From Phyllobacterium brassicacearum (GTDB lineage: Bacteria; Pseudomonadota; Alphaproteobacteria; Rhizobiales; Rhizobiaceae): a stretch of 64,000 nt of DNA. Below are positions 18,798-27,119 of the stretch, one piece after another. The stretch covers positions 19,688-83,687 of the forward strand of contig NZ_PGGO01000022.1 in NCBI RefSeq assembly GCF_003010955.1, in the 5' to 3' direction. Every line of letters begins with the position of its first letter. Within the stretch, counting starts at the first letter, position 1. The position numbers were made by a program, and so were the translations under genes. The notes beneath the pieces are model-generated. The model worked only from the letters and a program-made list of their open reading frames with translations, was not told where the DNA came from and did not search any database.

Positions 18798-19235
18798 CTA
18801 GTCACCCTTGACCTTGCCACGCATCCGCTTCACATCGGAACGGCCGGATTTTGCCTTGAGGCGGCGTTCGATAGAGCCCTTTGTTGGCCTGGTTTTCTTG
18901 CGCGGTGGCGGTGGCGGTTCGGCCGCCTTGGCGATCAGCGCAACCATGCGCTCGCGCGCGTCCTGACGGTTGCGCTCCTGGGTGCGAAAGCGGTTGGCTT
19001 CGATCAGGATGTCACCCTCTTTGGTCGCCCTTTGACCCGCAAGTTTCACCAGGCGCGCAAACACCTCATCCGGCAGCCCGGCTCGCGCGCCAAGAAACCG
19101 CAGTTGCACTGCTGTAGAGACCTTGTTGACGTTCTGTCCCCCGGGGCCAGCCGAGCGAATGAAGCTTTCCTCCAGATCGTCCTCGTCGATCGAGATTCGG
19201 TTGGTGATCTTGATCCGGCCGCGGCTCTCTTCCAT
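18798..19235 (-). CDS. arfB: Alternative ribosome-rescue factor (peptidyl-tRNA hydrolase ArfB/YaeJ)
   Basis: ArfB enters ribosomes stalled without a stop codon and hydrolyses the peptidyl-tRNA. The catalytic GGQ lies in SAGPGGQNVNKVSTAVQLRF, and the basic C-terminal tail (KKTRPTKGSIERRLKAKSG), which inserts into the mRNA channel, is intact. ATG at 19235 gives 145 residues, matching the family; the frame stays open upstream to 19325. It is followed at its 5' side by the terminator of pckA. Confidence 0.92.
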   Translation of the reverse strand: MEESRGRIKITNRISIDEDDLEESFIRSAGPGGQNVNKVSTAVQLRFLGARAGLPDEVFARLVKLAGQRATKEGDILIEANRFRTQERNRQDARERMVALIAKAAEPPPPPRKKTRPTKGSIERRLKAKSGRSDVKRMRGKVKGD

Positions 19236-19289
19236 GCATGGATTGGTAGCCCAATCTTTGATTCGCGGAAAGCGCCGCTCAAATGCAAA

Positions 19290-19315
19290 AGGCCCCGTTG
19301 TCATGAACGGGGCCT
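19290..19315 (-). terminator. Terminator of pckA
   Basis: AGGCCCCGTT (19290-19299) pairs perfectly with AACGGGGCCT (19306-19315). Read on the minus strand, TTTTGCATTT follows the stem, 22 bases after the pckA stop codon. Confidence 0.85.
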
Positions 19316-19336
19316 CTTGGTTCAAATGGTGGGCGA

Positions 19337-20950
19337 CTATTCCGCGGCGATCGGCGTATGTGGAGCCGCCGCCCGGATTTCGCTATCGACGTGGCTTTCG
19401 AACTTGCCGAAGTTGCGGATGAACATGTCGACCAGCTTGTTCGCCTGGGCGTCATATCCGGTCTTGTCCGCCCATGTCGAGCGTGGGTCAAGGATTGCAC
19501 CGTCAACCCCGGGTACCGAAACCGGCACCTGGAACCCGAAATTCGGATCCGTGCGGAACTCGGCATTCTTCAGCGATCCATCGAGCGCAGCGGTCAGAAG
19601 CGCGCGTGTCGCCTTGATTGGCATGCGCTTGCCGGTACCAAAGGCACCGCCCGTCCAGCCGGTGTTGACCAGCCAGCAATCCACATTGTGGTCGGCTATC
19701 AGTTGGCGCAGGAGATTGCCGTATTCCGAGGGATGCCGCGGCATGAAAGGCGCACCGAAGCAGGTTGAGAATGTCGCTTCGGGCTCGGTCACGCCGCGTT
19801 CGGTGCCGGCAACCTTGGCGGTGTATCCGGAAAGGAAGTGGTACATGGCCTGAGCCGGGGTCAGCTTGGCGATGGGCGGCATGACGCCGAATGCGTCGGC
19901 CGTCAGCATGATGATGTTTTTCGGATGGCCCGCCTTACCAGTCTTCGAAGCGTTGGGTATGAAATCGAGCGGATAGGCGCAGCGCGTGTTTTCTGTCAGC
20001 GAACCATCGTTGAAATCCGGCTGCCGGTTTTCATCAAGCACGACGTTCTCAAGCACGGTGCCGAAACGCTGGGTCGTGGCGAAAATTTCCGGCTCCGCCT
20101 CGGCCGAAAGACGAATTGTCTTGGCATAGCAGCCGCCTTCGAAGTTGAAGACGCCGTGTTCGCCCCAGCCATGTTCGTCGTCGCCGATCAATGTCCGCGC
20201 TGGGTCGGCCGAAAGAGTGGTCTTGCCGGTTCCCGAAAGGCCGAAGAACACGGCTGTGTCACCGTCCGGACCCTCATTGGCCGAGCAATGCATAGGCATA
20301 ACGCCCTTCGCCGGCAGGATGTAGTTCAGAGCCGTAAACACAGATTTCTTCATTTCGCCCGCATAGGCGGAGCCGCCGATCAGCACGATCAGGCGCTTTA
20401 GGTCGACGGCGATCACCGTCTCTGTGCGCGTGCCGTGCCGTGCCGGATCAGCTCGGAAAGACGGCAGGTCGATAATCGTCATCTGCGGCACGAAGCTTGT
20501 CAGCGTCTCGCGCTCCGGACGGATGAGGAGGTTGCGGATAAACAGCGAATGCCAGGCAAATTCGGTGATGACGCGGGTATTCAGGCTGTAGTCCGCGTCG
20601 GCGCCGCCGATCAGATCCTGGACAAACAGCTCCTTGCCCTGTGCCTGCTCCATGAAATCCGCATAGAGCAACTCAAAGGCCTCAGGAGACATTGGGGCAT
20701 TGTTATCCCACCAGATGTGGTCTTCCGTCGATGCGTCCCGAACAACAAACTTGTCCTTGGGCGAACGGCCGGTGTGCTGACCCGTGCGGGCAACAAGTGC
20801 GCCCTGGGCTGTCAGCTGGGCTTCACCACGGCGCAATGTCTCTTCGTAGAGCTCTGCGGCTCCCAGATTATAATAGACCGCCGATAACCCCTTCAAGCCT
20901 GAGGTGCCGAGCGCGATCGCCGCGTTATGAGTACCGGTCTCTCTAGTCAT
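19337..20950 (-). CDS. pckA: Phosphoenolpyruvate carboxykinase (ATP)
   Basis: PckA converts oxaloacetate and ATP to PEP, the entry to gluconeogenesis from TCA intermediates. The kinase 1a motif [14 protein letters not shown] and the metal-binding GDDEHGWGE are present, with RSPKDKF near the N-terminus. ATG at 20950 gives 537 residues, close to the known rhizobial enzyme. It is divergent from chvI; two LacI-type operator-like palindromes lie 120-165 bases upstream. In Sinorhizobium, pckA also neighbours chvI-chvG. Confidence 0.97.
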   Translation of the reverse strand: MTRETGTHNAAIALGTSGLKGLSAVYYNLGAAELYEETLRRGEAQLTAQGALVARTGQHTGRSPKDKFVVRDASTEDHIWWDNNAPMSPEAFELLYADFMEQAQGKELFVQDLIGGADADYSLNTRVITEFAWHSLFIRNLLIRPERETLTSFVPQMTIIDLPSFRADPARHGTRTETVIAVDLKRLIVLIGGSAYAGEMKKSVFTALNYILPAKGVMPMHCSANEGPDGDTAVFFGLSGTGKTTLSADPARTLIGDDEHGWGEHGVFNFEGGCYAKTIRLSAEAEPEIFATTQRFGTVLENVVLDENRQPDFNDGSLTENTRCAYPLDFIPNASKTGKAGHPKNIIMLTADAFGVMPPIAKLTPAQAMYHFLSGYTAKVAGTERGVTEPEATFSTCFGAPFMPRHPSEYGNLLRQLIADHNVDCWLVNTGWTGGAFGTGKRMPIKATRALLTAALDGSLKNAEFRTDPNFGFQVPVSVPGVDGAILDPRSTWADKTGYDAQANKLVDMFIRNFGKFESHVDSEIRAAAPHTPIAAE

Positions 20951-21069
20951 GTGTCCGCCATTGTTTAACAAGGTTCAAGGGTCAAGCTCAGATTATGCCG
21001 CACTTCGCATCTTCCAGCGGGAATGCGGTCACACTAGGTCAAAAGCAGAAAAAATGAGTAGTATCAAAT

Positions 21070-21085
21070 GTTTAATCGATTTAAA
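21070..21085. promoter_or_regulatory. LacI/GalR-type operator candidate 1 upstream of pckA
   Basis: GTTTAATCGATTTAAA fits TTTnAAnCGnTTnAAA at all fixed positions except the first. The central CG dyad is typical of LacI/GalR operators. In Sinorhizobium a LacI-family protein, PckR, controls pckA; assignment to PckR is inference. Confidence 0.45.
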
Positions 21086-21098
21086 GAATTTAAAATTT

Positions 21099-21114
21099 TT
21101 TAAATCGGTTGAAA
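21099..21114. promoter_or_regulatory. LacI/GalR-type operator candidate 2 upstream of pckA
   Basis: TTTAAATCGGTTGAAA fits TTTnAAnCGnTTnAAA at every fixed position. Its centre is 29 bases from the first site, so one protein or a pair could occupy both. The two sites also share a 12-base inverted repeat with one mismatch. Confidence 0.5.
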
Positions 21115-21259
21115 TAAGGAGAATTTCCGCTGTTCTTCCGTGAGCGTAAGAGTTGCGAAATGCGGCTAGGATGATATCACTTGCTATCTGTGCCACATTT
21201 TGTACCTAGTTTGTCCGCACAAGCAGCACTGACGTAAATGGCACAAGGAAAGACAGGGC

Positions 21260-21979
21260 ATGAGGGAAGTACCCGCAATGCAAACAATCGCGCTCGTCGA
21301 CGACGACCGCAACATTCTGACCTCCGTATCGATTGCGCTTGAATCGGAAGGCTATCGTGTCGAGACGTATACCGACGGTGCCTCGGCGCTTGACGGTTTG
21401 ATGGCCCGTCCGCCCAACCTCGCCATTTTCGATATCAAGATGCCGCGCATGGACGGGATGGAGCTTTTGCGCCGCCTGCGCCAGAAATCCGATCTCCCGG
21501 TGATTTTCCTGACGTCAAAAGATGACGAGATCGACGAATTGTTCGGCCTCAAGATGGGTGCTGACGATTTCATCACCAAACCATTCTCGCAGCGTTTGCT
21601 CGTCGAGCGCGTGAAGGCGGTGTTGCGGCGCGTGGCGGCCCGGGAAACTGCAGCAAAGCCGGGCAGTCCTCAGGCAAAATCGCTCGAGCGTGGCCAGCTG
21701 GTCATGGACCAGGAGCGCCACACCTGTACCTGGATGGGCGAGCCGGTGACCTTGACCGTCACGGAGTTCCTCATCCTGCACTCGCTTGCCCAGCGCCCGG
21801 GCGTGGTCAAAAGCCGCGACGCGCTGATGGATGCGGCCTATGATGAGCAGGTCTACGTTGACGATCGCACCATCGATAGCCATATCAAGCGTCTTCGCAA
21901 GAAGTTCAAAGTCGTTGATGACGATTTCGACATGATCGAAACGCTCTACGGTGTTGGCTATCGCTTCCGCGAAACGTGA
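21260..21979 (+). CDS. chvI: Response regulator ChvI (BvrR)
   Basis: ChvI is the OmpR-type response regulator of the ChvG/ChvI envelope system needed for symbiosis or virulence in rhizobia, Agrobacterium and Brucella. The receiver domain (residues 8-125) has the acidic pocket VDDD and phospho-acceptor Asp58 in [10 protein letters not shown]; the winged-helix domain (about 145-238) ends [10 protein letters not shown] kept ATG at 21260 ([16 protein letters not shown]), the start style of Brucella BvrR; ATG at 21278 is the alternative. Length is 239 residues. The partner kinase follows after 145 bases. Confidence 0.95.
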   Translation: MREVPAMQTIALVDDDRNILTSVSIALESEGYRVETYTDGASALDGLMARPPNLAIFDIKMPRMDGMELLRRLRQKSDLPVIFLTSKDDEIDELFGLKMGADDFITKPFSQRLLVERVKAVLRRVAARETAAKPGSPQAKSLERGQLVMDQERHTCTWMGEPVTLTVTEFLILHSLAQRPGVVKSRDALMDAAYDEQVYVDDRTIDSHIKRLRKKFKVVDDDFDMIETLYGVGYRFRET

Positions 21980-22062
21980 TATAGTTGCGGTGGATATTGA
22001 TTAGTACATTGAAGACGGAGCGTGCCGCTGCTTTCACAGCCACGTGATCCGCTGTAAAACAA

Positions 22063-22097
22063 GTTGTCTCAATGCGGCATGAGTGCAATGAGACAAC
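22063..22097. promoter_or_regulatory. Inverted repeat between chvI and chvG
   Basis: GTTGTCTCAATGC (22063-22075) and GCAATGAGACAAC (22085-22097) are complementary at 12 of 13 positions around a 9-base loop. The structure sits 28 bases before chvG. With no T-tract after it, it is more likely an RNA hairpin setting the kinase/regulator ratio, or an operator, than a terminator. Confidence 0.5.
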
Positions 22098-22124
22098 GCA
22101 ATTTATGAGTCTTCTGAGGCAGAA

Positions 22125-23912
22125 ATGGTAGCCCAGCTTCAAAGCGGCAGCATTACCCGCAAGAGCGCCGTCATGCGCCGGAAGCGTTCGCTTGCCTTGA
22201 GGCGCTTCTTCAAGCCGCTCAACCGCGTCTTCGGCAACTACCTGTTTTCGAGCCTCACCCGGCGCATTCTCTTTCTCAACCTTGCGGGCCTTGCCGTCCT
22301 CTTGTCCGGAATCATGTATCTCAATCAGTTCCGCGACGGACTGATCGATGCACGTGTCGAGAGCCTTATGACGCAGGGCGAGATCATCGCTGGTGCGATC
22401 GCGTCTTCGGCAACAGTCGATACGAACTCGATCGCAATCGATCCCGAGAAGCTGCTTGAGTTGCAGGCAGGCCAAAGCATCACACCCACACCCGATGTCC
22501 TGGACAACCTCGACTTTCCTATTAATCCAGAACGTGTCGCGCCAGTCTTGCGCCGGCTCATCTCGCCGACGCGAACCCGGGCCCGCATATACGATCGCGA
22601 CTCCAATCTCCTGCTCGATTCGCGCCACCTCTATTCCCGCGGTCAGGTGCTGCGCTACGAGCTGCCGCCTATCGATGGCGAGGAGCCGAGCTTCTTCGAG
22701 CGTTTGACCAACCGCATGACGCGTCTGCTGCGCCGTAGCGACCTGCCGATTTACCAGGAGCAGCCGGGCGGCAACGGTTCCTCTTACCCCGAAATCGTCA
22801 AGGCGCTGACCGGCGCACCGGCAACCGTCGTGCGTATGACCGAAAAGGGCGAACAGATCGTTTCGGTCGCTGTGCCCATCCAGCGGTTCCGTGCCGTGCT
22901 CGGCGTGCTTTTGTTGTCAACCGAAGGCGGCGACATCGACAAGATCGTCCAGGGCGAACGCTTCGCAATCATCCGCGTCTTCACGGTTGCCGCACTGGTC
23001 ATGGCGATCCTGTCGCTATTCCTGGCATCGACCATCGCCAATCCGCTGCGCCGTCTCGCCGCCGCCGCCGATCGTGTCCGCCATGGTGTAAAAAACCGTG
23101 AGGAAATTCCTGACTTTTCCGAGAGGCAAGATGAGATCGGGCATCTTTCCACGTCTATCCGCGACATGACCAATGCGCTTTATGCCCGGATCGAATCGAT
23201 CGAGAGCTTTGCTGCGGATGTCAGTCATGAATTGAAGAACCCGCTCACTTCACTGCGAAGCGCTGTTGAAACTTTGCCATTGGCCAAAAGTGAAGACTCA
23301 AAAAAGCGATTGTTGGATGTCATCCAGCATGATGTGCGTCGACTTGATCGACTGATCACCGATATTTCCGACGCCTCGCGCCTCGACGCCGAATTGGCAC
23401 GGGAGGATTCCGAGCATGTTGATCTCCGGTACCTGCTCGGCAATCTCGTCACTGCAGCCCGTGAGGTCAGGCGCAACAAGAAGGACACGCGCATCGAGTT
23501 CGTCGTTGGCAAGCTGCCAAACAACAAGAAAGGCTTCTTCGTTGTTGGTCATGATCTGCGATTGGGTCAGGTCGTCTCCAACCTGATCGAAAATGCGCGT
23601 TCTTTCGTGCCGGTGGAAGACGGTGTGATTACCGTTACGCTTCAGCATATGGGAGATCGCATCCGCATTCTGGTCGAGGACAACGGACCTGGCATCCGCG
23701 TCGAACAGATCGACCGGATTTTCGAGCGATTTTATACGGACCGGCCCTTCGGCGAAGCCTTTGGCCAGAATTCCGGTCTCGGCCTGTCGATCAGTCGCCA
23801 GATCATTGAGGCCCATGGCGGTACGTTGAATGCTGAGAACATCATCGATCCGACAGATCCTGACAACTATCTCGGCGCTCGGTTCATCGCCATTCTTCCG
23901 GTTGAGGTGTGA
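22125..23912 (+). CDS. chvG: Sensor histidine kinase ChvG (ExoS/BvrS)
   Basis: ChvG senses acid and envelope conditions and phosphorylates ChvI. The chain has an N-terminal membrane segment (about residues 48-67), a long periplasmic domain (about 70-275), a second membrane segment (about 287-308) and a HAMP linker. Next come the H-box VSHELKNPLTSLRS with phospho-acceptor His368, and the ATP-binding domain with NLIENA, EDNGPGI and SGLGLSI. Length is 595 residues, as in Sinorhizobium ExoS. Its stop overlaps the hprK start (TGATG), so kinase and PTS genes are coupled. Confidence 0.95.
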   Translation: MVAQLQSGSITRKSAVMRRKRSLALRRFFKPLNRVFGNYLFSSLTRRILFLNLAGLAVLLSGIMYLNQFRDGLIDARVESLMTQGEIIAGAIASSATVDTNSIAIDPEKLLELQAGQSITPTPDVLDNLDFPINPERVAPVLRRLISPTRTRARIYDRDSNLLLDSRHLYSRGQVLRYELPPIDGEEPSFFERLTNRMTRLLRRSDLPIYQEQPGGNGSSYPEIVKALTGAPATVVRMTEKGEQIVSVAVPIQRFRAVLGVLLLSTEGGDIDKIVQGERFAIIRVFTVAALVMAILSLFLASTIANPLRRLAAAADRVRHGVKNREEIPDFSERQDEIGHLSTSIRDMTNALYARIESIESFAADVSHELKNPLTSLRSAVETLPLAKSEDSKKRLLDVIQHDVRRLDRLITDISDASRLDAELAREDSEHVDLRYLLGNLVTAAREVRRNKKDTRIEFVVGKLPNNKKGFFVVGHDLRLGQVVSNLIENARSFVPVEDGVITVTLQHMGDRIRILVEDNGPGIRVEQIDRIFERFYTDRPFGEAFGQNSGLGLSISRQIIEAHGGTLNAENIIDPTDPDNYLGARFIAILPVEV

Positions 23913-24373
23913 TGATCGATGGCGCCGGCCAGCTTGCGCACGCGACAGCGGTTGTTGTCGGAGACCGCGGCATCCTGATCATCGGACCCTCGGGATCAGG
24001 CAAGTCATCTGTGGCACGCTCCTTGATCGATCGGGCGCTCGCAAAAGGAACATTTGCAGCCGTGGTCAGCGATGATCAATGTCAGTTGCAGGCGGTGTCG
24101 GGCCGGCTGATCTGCACCGTTCCGGCCGCCTTGCGCGGAGGGCTCGAGGTGCGCGGTTCCGGGCTTCACGCGGTTGATCATGAGGACAGCGCAGTCATGC
24201 ATCTTGTCGTAGAACTGGTTGAACCCGATCGTGCCGTTCGGTTTGCCGATGAAACGGAAATACAACTTGAGGGTGTCTCTATCGCCTATGCTCTGCTACC
24301 AAAACGAGAAATTGAATCCGCCTGCCGTGCCATCGAGGCCAGACTTTTCACCCCACCATGGAAAAAAAGGTAA
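23912..24373 (+). CDS. hprK: HPr kinase/phosphorylase, short alphaproteobacterial form
   Basis: HprK phosphorylates HPr on serine and links the PTS to metabolism. Only the C-terminal kinase domain is present (153 residues against about 310 in Firmicutes), the normal form in rhizobia. The P-loop GPSGSGKS is at residues 25-32 and VSDDQCQL carries the catalytic aspartates. It overlaps chvG and precedes the PTS EIIA and HPr genes. In this lineage the shortened HprK acts mainly as a kinase; I infer the same here. Confidence 0.92.
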   Translation: MIDGAGQLAHATAVVVGDRGILIIGPSGSGKSSVARSLIDRALAKGTFAAVVSDDQCQLQAVSGRLICTVPAALRGGLEVRGSGLHAVDHEDSAVMHLVVELVEPDRAVRFADETEIQLEGVSIAYALLPKREIESACRAIEARLFTPPWKKR

Positions 24374-24553
24374 GACAATCCAATTGGTTGCCTTGTTAAG
24401 CTGCGAGAAAATGACTGACTGTCTTGCTAACGCCATTTTTCCACTTGCCTTCACGATTCGTCCTGCCAGAATGCGACACCTGCCAAACGGGGCATTCAAT
24501 GCGCAGTTAAAAGCCTTCTCCCAAGGGGCTGGCGCGACAGGAGCAGTTTCAGA

Positions 24554-24955
24554 ATGATCGGACTCGTGCTTGTGACGCACGGAAGACTGGCTGAGGAGTT
24601 TCATCATGCCGTGGAGCATGTTGTTGGCCAGCAGGAATATTTGGAAACCGTGTCAATTGGCGCGGATGATGATATGGAGCAGCGCCGGCGCGATATCGTC
24701 GATGCCGTTGCGCGTGCCGACAATGGTTCGGGCGTCATCATTCTCACGGACATGTTTGGGGGAACGCCTTCCAATCTGGCGATTTCCGTGATGGAGTCGG
24801 GACGGATCGAAGTTATCGCTGGTGTGAACCTGCCGATGCTTATCAAGCTTTCCAGCGTGCGCGTCACCAATGATATGGCGGCGTCTTTGCGGGAAGGCCA
24901 GGATGCGGGACGGAAATATATCAACGTGGCCAGCCAGGTGCTGACAGCCAAATAG
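24554..24955 (+). CDS. PTS EIIA component, mannose family
   Basis: A 133-residue EIIA of the mannose/fructose/sorbose family. The phospho-acceptor is His9 in VLVTHGRLAEEF, and the dimer-loop motif ILTDMFGGTPSNLA is intact. No EIIB or membrane EIIC is nearby, as in the regulatory PTS of rhizobia and Brucella, where this EIIA accepts phosphate from HPr to signal rather than transport sugar. A 180-base gap after hprK shows no clear motif; the HPr gene follows by 9 bases. Confidence 0.92.
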   Translation: MIGLVLVTHGRLAEEFHHAVEHVVGQQEYLETVSIGADDDMEQRRRDIVDAVARADNGSGVIILTDMFGGTPSNLAISVMESGRIEVIAGVNLPMLIKLSSVRVTNDMAASLREGQDAGRKYINVASQVLTAK

Positions 24956-24964
24956 AGGTTTTGA

Positions 24965-25279
24965 ATGCGCCTGACTGCAGAAACGACCGGCACATTTGAT
25001 CCGGACAGTGCACTTGTGGAGTCATTCGAGATCATCAATCGCCGCGGTCTGCACGCGCGTGCCTCGGCCAAGTTCGTCCAGCTCGTTGATGGCTATGACG
25101 CCCATGTACGCGTCGAGAAGGATGGCATGACGGTTGGTGGAACATCTATCATGGGCCTGATGATGCTCGCCGCTTCGCCCGGTTGCTGCATCAAGGTCAG
25201 TGCATCGGGAATTCAGGCACCTGAAGTCATGAAGGCGCTCGGTGCGCTGATCGCCGATAAATTCGGCGAGGAAGCCTGA
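24965..25279 (+). CDS. Phosphocarrier protein HPr
   Basis: HPr passes phosphate from Enzyme I to EIIA proteins. The catalytic His30 lies in INRRGLHARASAKF, and the HprK target serine in GGTSIMGLMML (Ser61). An N-terminal extension of about 17 residues precedes the usual core, making 104 residues. With HprK and EIIA next door, this is the regulatory PTS of Rhizobiales. A ptsP-type Enzyme I is not in the window. Confidence 0.93.
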   Translation: MRLTAETTGTFDPDSALVESFEIINRRGLHARASAKFVQLVDGYDAHVRVEKDGMTVGGTSIMGLMMLAASPGCCIKVSASGIQAPEVMKALGALIADKFGEEA

Positions 25280-25328
25280 GCCCACAGCCACCTTCATCAG
25301 CGGTCAAAACAATCTGTGATATGCACGC

Positions 25329-25346
25329 ATAAGGATTTCTTTATAT
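25329..25346. promoter_or_regulatory. SahR-type operator candidate upstream of ahcY
   Basis: ATAAGGA-TT-TCTTTAT is a 7-base inverted repeat with one mismatch, extended by AT, about 105 bases before ahcY. It resembles the ATAAAGA/TCTTTAT palindrome I recall for ArsR-type SAH/SAM-responsive regulators of methionine-cycle genes in alphaproteobacteria. The assignment is from memory. Confidence 0.35.
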
Positions 25347-25449
25347 CCCATTGTGCGTTGATGCCTAATCTGCTAGTCAACGGCATCTCCGGTCGCCCGA
25401 TGGATCGAGCGCGGCCAAACTGAACACTTGAACGACGGAGCTGATTAAG

Positions 25450-26850
25450 ATGGCCGAGAAACAGGATTATATCGTCAAGGACCTTGAGCTGGCCGCATGG
25501 GGCCGCAAGGAAATTGAAATCGCCGAGACCGAAATGCCAGGCCTGATGGCCAGCCGCGAAGAATTCGGATCGTCGCAGCCGCTCAAGGGTGCCCGCATCA
25601 CCGGTTCGCTGCACATGACGATCCAGACGGCCGTTTTGATCGAGACCCTTCAGGCGCTTGGCGCCAAGGTCCGCTGGGCTTCCTGCAACATCTTCTCGAC
25701 GCAGGATCATGCCGCTGCAGCCATCGCTGCGACCGGTACGCCGGTCTTCGCCGTCAAGGGCGAGACGCTCGAAGAGTACTGGACCTATACCGACCAGATT
25801 TTTCAATGGCCGGATGGCCAGCCGTCCAACATGATTCTCGATGATGGCGGCGACGCTACCATGTACATTCTGATCGGTGCTCGCGCCGAGGCCGGTGAAG
25901 ACGTCCTGTCCAACCCGGGCAGCGAAGAAGAGGAAATCCTCTTCGCACAGATCAAGAAGCGCATGCAGGAAACGCCTGGTTTCTTCACCCGCCAGCGCGA
26001 TGCGATCAAGGGCGTCACCGAAGAAACTACGACCGGCGTCAATCGGCTGTATCAGCTGCAGAAGAAGGGCTTGCTGCCCTTCCCGGCAATCAACGTCAAC
26101 GACAGTGTCACCAAGTCGAAATTCGACAACAAGTACGGCTGCAAGGAATCGCTGGTCGACGGTATCCGTCGCGCTACCGACGTCATGATGGCCGGTAAGG
26201 TTGCCGTCGTCTGCGGCTATGGCGATGTTGGCAAGGGTTCCGCGCAGTCGCTGAATGGCGCCGGTGCCCGCGTCAAGGTTACGGAAGTCGATCCGATCTG
26301 TGCGTTGCAGGCTGCAATGGACGGTTTTGAAGTTGTGACGCTCGAAGATGCGGCTCCTACGGCCGACATCATCATCACCACGACCGGCAACAAGGACGTC
26401 ATCACCATCGACACGATGCGCAAGATGAAGGACATGGTGATTGTCGGCAATATCGGCCACTTCGACAATGAAATTCAGGTCGTCGCATTGCGCAATCTTA
26501 AGTGGAACAACATCAAGCCGCAGGTCGACATGATCACGTTCCCGGATGGCAAGCGTCTGCTGCTTCTGTCGGAGGGCCGCCTGCTGAATCTCGGTAATGC
26601 CACGGGTCATCCGAGCTTCGTCATGTCCGCTTCGTTCACCAACCAGGTTCTGGCTCAGATCGAGCTCTATAGCCGCGGCGAACAGTACAAGAATGAGGTC
26701 TACGTACTACCGAAGCATCTCGACGAAAAGGTCGCCCGCCTGCATCTCGACAAGCTCGGCGCGAAATTGTCGGTTCTTTCGGAAGAACAGGCCGCCTATA
26801 TTGGTGTAACGCCAAGCGGCCCATTCAAGTCAGACCACTACAGATATTGA
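25450..26850 (+). CDS. ahcY: Adenosylhomocysteinase
   Basis: AhcY (SahH) splits S-adenosylhomocysteine into adenosine and homocysteine, removing the inhibitor of methyltransferases. The NAD-binding loop [14 protein letters not shown] is in the middle, [13 protein letters not shown] just before it, and the C-terminal KSDHYRY supplies the lysine and tyrosine that close the neighbouring NAD site. Length is 466 residues, the proteobacterial form with the insertion. The gene is followed by its own terminator. Confidence 0.97.
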   Translation: MAEKQDYIVKDLELAAWGRKEIEIAETEMPGLMASREEFGSSQPLKGARITGSLHMTIQTAVLIETLQALGAKVRWASCNIFSTQDHAAAAIAATGTPVFAVKGETLEEYWTYTDQIFQWPDGQPSNMILDDGGDATMYILIGARAEAGEDVLSNPGSEEEEILFAQIKKRMQETPGFFTRQRDAIKGVTEETTTGVNRLYQLQKKGLLPFPAINVNDSVTKSKFDNKYGCKESLVDGIRRATDVMMAGKVAVVCGYGDVGKGSAQSLNGAGARVKVTEVDPICALQAAMDGFEVVTLEDAAPTADIIITTTGNKDVITIDTMRKMKDMVIVGNIGHFDNEIQVVALRNLKWNNIKPQVDMITFPDGKRLLLLSEGRLLNLGNATGHPSFVMSASFTNQVLAQIELYSRGEQYKNEVYVLPKHLDEKVARLHLDKLGAKLSVLSEEQAAYIGVTPSGPFKSDHYRY

Positions 26851-26879
26851 TCTGATCAGTATATACACACAAGATATAG

Positions 26880-26909
26880 AAGCCGGAGGATTGACAAATT
26901 CTCCGGCTT
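26880..26909 (+). terminator. Terminator of ahcY
   Basis: AAGCCGGAG (26880-26888) pairs perfectly with CTCCGGCTT (26901-26909), followed by TCTTTTTT. It lies 29 bases after the ahcY stop and separates ahcY from divL. Confidence 0.85.
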
Positions 26910-27046
26910 TCTTTTTTGCGCCCAGTTCTTCCCGTCGATTCGCTCAAGGTTTATTGTAGTGATTCGGGATGACGCTGTTTCAGGTGGGCCAAACGATTGA
27001 AGAATCGGAAGGATAGGGAACAGCAGCATTCGTCAGGATGGGGCTT

Positions 27047-27119
27047 GAGCGGTTTGCAGCCATATTGGATCAATTCTGTTTCGCGGATGGCGAGACAATC
27101 CACGCGGAAGGTGGCGAGC
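27047..27119 (+). repeat. Second copy of the 73-base repeat, at the divL start
   Basis: About 67 of 73 positions match the complement of 12698-12770, including an identical 46-base run (27074-27119). The ATG at 27087, the likely divL start, lies within the identical part, so the first ten or so codons of divL are repeat-derived. Confidence 0.7.

Larger units (their letters stand above)
20951..21259. promoter_or_regulatory. Divergent pckA/chvI promoter region
   Basis: These 309 bases separate the divergent starts of pckA and chvI. The middle (about 21060-21125) is strongly AT-rich and contains two operator-like palindromes, at 21070-21085 and 21099-21114. No open frame with family character crosses it. 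Confidence 0.7.

Noticed and set aside
24374..24553. Gap between hprK and the EIIA gene considered for a small RNA
   Set aside because: Only a short CCAATTGG palindrome is visible; no promoter-hairpin-T-run pattern supports an RNA gene.
25280..25449. SAM or SAH riboswitch upstream of ahcY
   Set aside because: I could not find the conserved stems of the known SAM or SAH classes; the palindrome there fits a protein operator better.
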